From the NCBI GenBank assembly GCA_030603605.1, contig JAUVXN010000063.1, positions 1 to 7,210 on the forward strand: a stretch of DNA of 7,210 nt, written 5' to 3'. The position numbers were made by a program, and so were the translations under genes. Under the pieces are notes generated by a model. It saw only the letters and a program-made list of their open reading frames with translations, searched no databases and had not been told where the DNA came from. Positions 5,172-7,210 of this stretch are shown here, piece after piece; position 1 is the stretch's first letter; each line of letters opens with the position of its first letter. Source of the stretch: Dehalococcoidales bacterium. Its GTDB lineage: Bacteria > Chloroflexota > Dehalococcoidia > Dehalococcoidales > RBG-16-60-22.

Positions 5172-5765
5172 GTGATTCTGGTTATAGATAACTACGATTC
5201 GTTTGCTTATAACCTGGTTCAGTATCTGGGGGAGCTGGGCTGGGAACCTGTGGTCTATCGTAATGATAGCGTAACTCTGGAGCAGATTGAAGCTATGGCT
5301 CCAACTCACATCATAATCTCTCCCGGCCCCTGTACCCCCCTGGAAGCGGGAATTTCTAATGAGGTGGTGCGTTACTTCCGGGGGAAAATTCCCATTCTGG
5401 GGGTATGCTTGGGACACCAGTGTATCGGGTATGCATATGGTGGCGCCATTAAACGAGCCGCAGTGCCGGTGCATGGTAAAACCTCCCTCATTTTTCACGA
5501 TGGCGAAACTGTCTTTGAGGGTTTGCCATCCCCCCTCGTGGGAGGACGTTATCATTCTCTGGTCATAGATGAGGAAGTGGTGCCTGTTTCCCTGGAGGTT
5601 TCCGCCAGAACCGAAGCGGGGGAGATTATGGGAGTTAGAGATAGGAAGGACGTAGTGGAGGGAGTCCAGTTTCACCCGGAATCCATCCTGACCGATGAAG
5701 GACATAATATATTGGCTAACTTCCTGCGCTTGCCAGGACCAGGGGAATTAAGGAATAAGCGGTAA
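5172..5765 (+). CDS. pabA: Aminodeoxychorismate synthase glutaminase component II
   Basis: This class I glutamine amidotransferase (197 residues, normal length) hydrolyses glutamine and channels ammonia to PabB. The catalytic triad is visible: Cys79 in GVCLGHQ (77-83), and His168 and Glu170 in GVQFHPESI (164-172). Other family marks are IDNYDSFAYNLVQYL (5-19), ISPGPCTPLEAGIS (49-62), the oxyanion region, and HGKTS (101-105). The SPGPCTP and HGKTS forms are as I recall them in E. coli PabA. Such subunits serve both PabB and TrpE in some bacteria, so a shared role with anthranilate synthase is possible if no separate trpG exists. Its place between pabB and pabC favours folate synthesis. GTG at 5172 follows the pabB stop without a gap, and the stop TAA shares one base with the pabC ATG (TAATG). 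Confidence 0.94.
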   Translation: MILVIDNYDSFAYNLVQYLGELGWEPVVYRNDSVTLEQIEAMAPTHIIISPGPCTPLEAGISNEVVRYFRGKIPILGVCLGHQCIGYAYGGAIKRAAVPVHGKTSLIFHDGETVFEGLPSPLVGGRYHSLVIDEEVVPVSLEVSARTEAGEIMGVRDRKDVVEGVQFHPESILTDEGHNILANFLRLPGPGELRNKR

Positions 5766-6655
5766 TGGAAGAGATTGTCTATTTAAACGGTTCACTCATA
5801 CCCCGCTCTCAGGCTAGGGTATCGGTGTTCGACCATGGTTTCCTCTACGGCTATGGATTGTTTGAGACCATGCGTGCCTACCACGGGACAATTTTTCTTC
5901 TGGAACGTCACCTGAAGCGCCTGTCGAGTTCCGCAGCGGTTATTGGCTTGAGTCCCGAGCTGGCTGAAATTGACATTGGTAAGGCTTGCACTGATACCCT
6001 GATGGCTAACGGTCTGCAGGATGCTCGCCTGAGGCTCACTGTCTCCAGGGGTGAAGCGGGCTCTTTCCCCGGCTCCGGCACCAGCGTTGCGCCTACCGTG
6101 CTGGTTACGGCAAGAAGTTACCAGGCTTTACCAGCCCAGATATACAATAGGGGTTTTAGAGTCGGGGTATCCTCCTTTCGTCGGTATAGCCAATCTCCCC
6201 TGTCAGGACTTAAATCGGCTAATTATCTACTTAGCGTTCTGGCAAGGAGGGAGGCTGAGGCGGCTGGACTGGATGAGTCACTGTTGTTAAATGAGAGCGG
6301 ACTTATTACCGAGGGCAGCATAAGCAATGTCTTTTTTGTCGCTCACTCTGGTCTGGTTACGCCGCCTGTGGAAAGTGGCATTCTGCCCGGCATCACCCGC
6401 AAGGTGGTGATGGAACTGGCTGATGCTCTGGGAATAAATATTACCGAGGGCGAGGTAAGATTGGACGACCTGGGGCAATTTGGCGAGGCTTTCCTGACCA
6501 ACTCGGTGATGGAGATAATGCCGCTGGTCGGGGTCAGGGGCAACGCGGGAGAGGTTATAACCATCGGCTCGGGAAGACCGGGCAAAATCACCAGAAGACT
6601 GATGGCTGCCTATGGAGAGATGGTAGAAAGAGAGACCTCAAGGGTAAATCGCTAG
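5765..6655 (+). CDS. pabC: Aminodeoxychorismate lyase (fold-type IV PLP enzyme)
   Basis: This 296-residue protein is a class IV aminotransferase-fold enzyme. Marks seen: the N-terminal YLNGSLIPRSQARVSVFDHG (6-25) and YGLFETMRAY (30-39), the PLP-binding Lys150 in SGLKSANYL (147-155), Glu183 in ESGLITEGSISNVFF (177-191), the phosphate-binding SGILPGITRKVV (204-215), and LTNSVMEIMPL (244-254). The family includes branched-chain and D-amino acid aminotransferases, which share these residues. The choice of ADC lyase, which splits aminodeoxychorismate to 4-aminobenzoate and pyruvate, rests mainly on its place directly after pabB and pabA and on the TNS-x-M-E-I-x-P stretch instead of a BCAT-type Gly-Thr-Ala loop. 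ATG at 5765 overlaps the pabA stop by one base, with AGGA (5751-5754) 10 bases upstream. Its last 18 bases overlap the convergent argC. Confidence 0.87.
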   Translation: MEEIVYLNGSLIPRSQARVSVFDHGFLYGYGLFETMRAYHGTIFLLERHLKRLSSSAAVIGLSPELAEIDIGKACTDTLMANGLQDARLRLTVSRGEAGSFPGSGTSVAPTVLVTARSYQALPAQIYNRGFRVGVSSFRRYSQSPLSGLKSANYLLSVLARREAEAAGLDESLLLNESGLITEGSISNVFFVAHSGLVTPPVESGILPGITRKVVMELADALGINITEGEVRLDDLGQFGEAFLTNSVMEIMPLVGVRGNAGEVITIGSGRPGKITRRLMAAYGEMVERETSRVNR

Positions 6656-7210
6656 CGCCTCAAGCCCGGTAGTCTCCAGCAAGCCGAGCATAAGGTTCAT
6701 ATTCTGGATAGCCTGCCCCGCCGCCCCCTTGACCAGGTTGTCAAGACAGCTGATAACAATGAGCTTTCCTGTTCTGTGGTCAATGGCAGGGTGAATGAGG
6801 CAGAAGTTGTTCCCCCAGGTGTGCTTGGTGTGGGGTGGGGATTCTACTATCCTGACAAAGGGCTCACCCTTATAAAAGTCCATATATAGTTTCCCCAGCT
6901 CTTGCTCGCCCTTTTTGCCGGCAGCAATTTTACCCGGGAGGAGGGGGGCATAGGCGGTGGTCAATATCCCTCTGGTCATTGGCACTAGATGGGGGACAAA
7001 GGTTACCGAGGGCGATTTAGAGCCAAGCAGCTTTAGCTCCTGAATAATCTCAGGCAGGTGTCGGTGCCCGTCCAGGGCGTAGGCACTGGCATCTTCATTG
7101 GCTTCGGGAAAGTGAGTTTGCAGGCTGGCGGTTCTGCCCGCCCCGGATATGCCGGACTTGCTATCAATAATAATGTCGGGCTCAATTAGCCCTTCCTTAA
7201 CGGCTGGAGC
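6638..7210 (-). CDS. argC: N-acetyl-gamma-glutamyl-phosphate reductase, C-terminal part
   Basis: The minus frame is open from the right edge to TGA at 6638-6640, giving 190 residues of the C-terminal half. The enzyme reduces N-acetylglutamyl phosphate to the semialdehyde with NADPH, the third step of arginine (or ornithine) synthesis in the cytosol. Family marks in order are IDSKSGISGAGR (visible residues 15-26), HRHLPEIIQEL, FVPHLVPMTRGILTTAYA, the segment THKHTW-like PPHTKHTWGNNFC, and the very conserved LIVISCLDNLVKGAAGQAIQ with NMNLMLGLLETTGL near the end. The catalytic Cys (in a GCYPT-type motif in the family) should lie upstream, outside the window. The usual length is about 340 residues, so about 150 are missing. 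An internal ATG at 6985 is not a start, because family similarity continues upstream of it. It overlaps pabC tail-to-tail by 18 bases. No functional link with pab is implied. Confidence 0.94.
   Translation of the reverse strand, partial: APAVKEGLIEPDIIIDSKSGISGAGRTASLQTHFPEANEDASAYALDGHRHLPEIIQELKLLGSKSPSVTFVPHLVPMTRGILTTAYAPLLPGKIAAGKKGEQELGKLYMDFYKGEPFVRIVESPPHTKHTWGNNFCLIHPAIDHRTGKLIVISCLDNLVKGAAGQAIQNMNLMLGLLETTGLEALAIYP

Noticed and set aside
4995..5705. Minus-strand frame of 236 codons opposite pabB/pabA
   Set aside because: It lies antisense to two genes with intact catalytic motifs, has no family features, and is explained by the codon bias of the plus-strand genes.
1..7210. CRISPR array, insertion sequence, or phage genes
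   Set aside because: No regularly spaced repeats, no transposase or integrase frame, and no terminal inverted repeats were seen.

Overview
The window is bacterial DNA using the standard bacterial code. It has Shine-Dalgarno (SD) sites, three GTG starts, all three stop codons in use, sigma70-type promoters, and a tRNA gene without an encoded CCA. The style of the secreted Asp-box protein at the left edge recalls uncultured Chloroflexota (Dehalococcoidia). That is only an impression from memory; the sequence alone does not settle the phylum.

Left part (1-1600), all on the minus strand. A near-consensus promoter (1253-1282) should transcribe a short leader with an unlisted 23-codon ORF behind an excellent ribosome site (1149-1220). 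A long inverted repeat follows, its 5' arm covering the end of that ORF. The main gene comes next: a secreted protein with a signal peptide and Asp-box beta-propeller repeats, truncated by the left edge (1-1074). Upstream lie an AT-rich spacer, a GC-rich island of unknown nature (about 1388-1506), and a tRNA-Glu(UUC) gene (1520-1592) with its own promoter.

Middle part (1600-3600). A DedA/VTT-family membrane protein (plus strand) and a 12-helix MFS transporter (minus strand) point at each other with 5 bases between their stop codons. The transporter has a promoter so close to its ATG, with no SD, that its mRNA may be leaderless.

Right part (3600-7210). A compact plus-strand operon, pabB-pabA-pabC, encodes the branch from chorismate to 4-aminobenzoate, a folate precursor. 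PabB carries the lysine of the PVKGT motif that separates aminodeoxychorismate synthase from anthranilate synthase. PabA supplies ammonia from glutamine. PabC, a fold-type IV PLP enzyme, should release pyruvate to give 4-aminobenzoate. The genes abut or overlap (TAG|GTG and TAATG), which suggests translational coupling. The 3' end of pabC overlaps by 18 bases the 3' end of a convergent argC gene (arginine biosynthesis), truncated by the right edge.

Most genes are ordinary. The parts least explained by known families are the leader ORF with its inverted repeat, the GC-rich island beside tRNA-Glu, a 10-bp copy of the tRNA 3' end near it, and the translation start of pabB.
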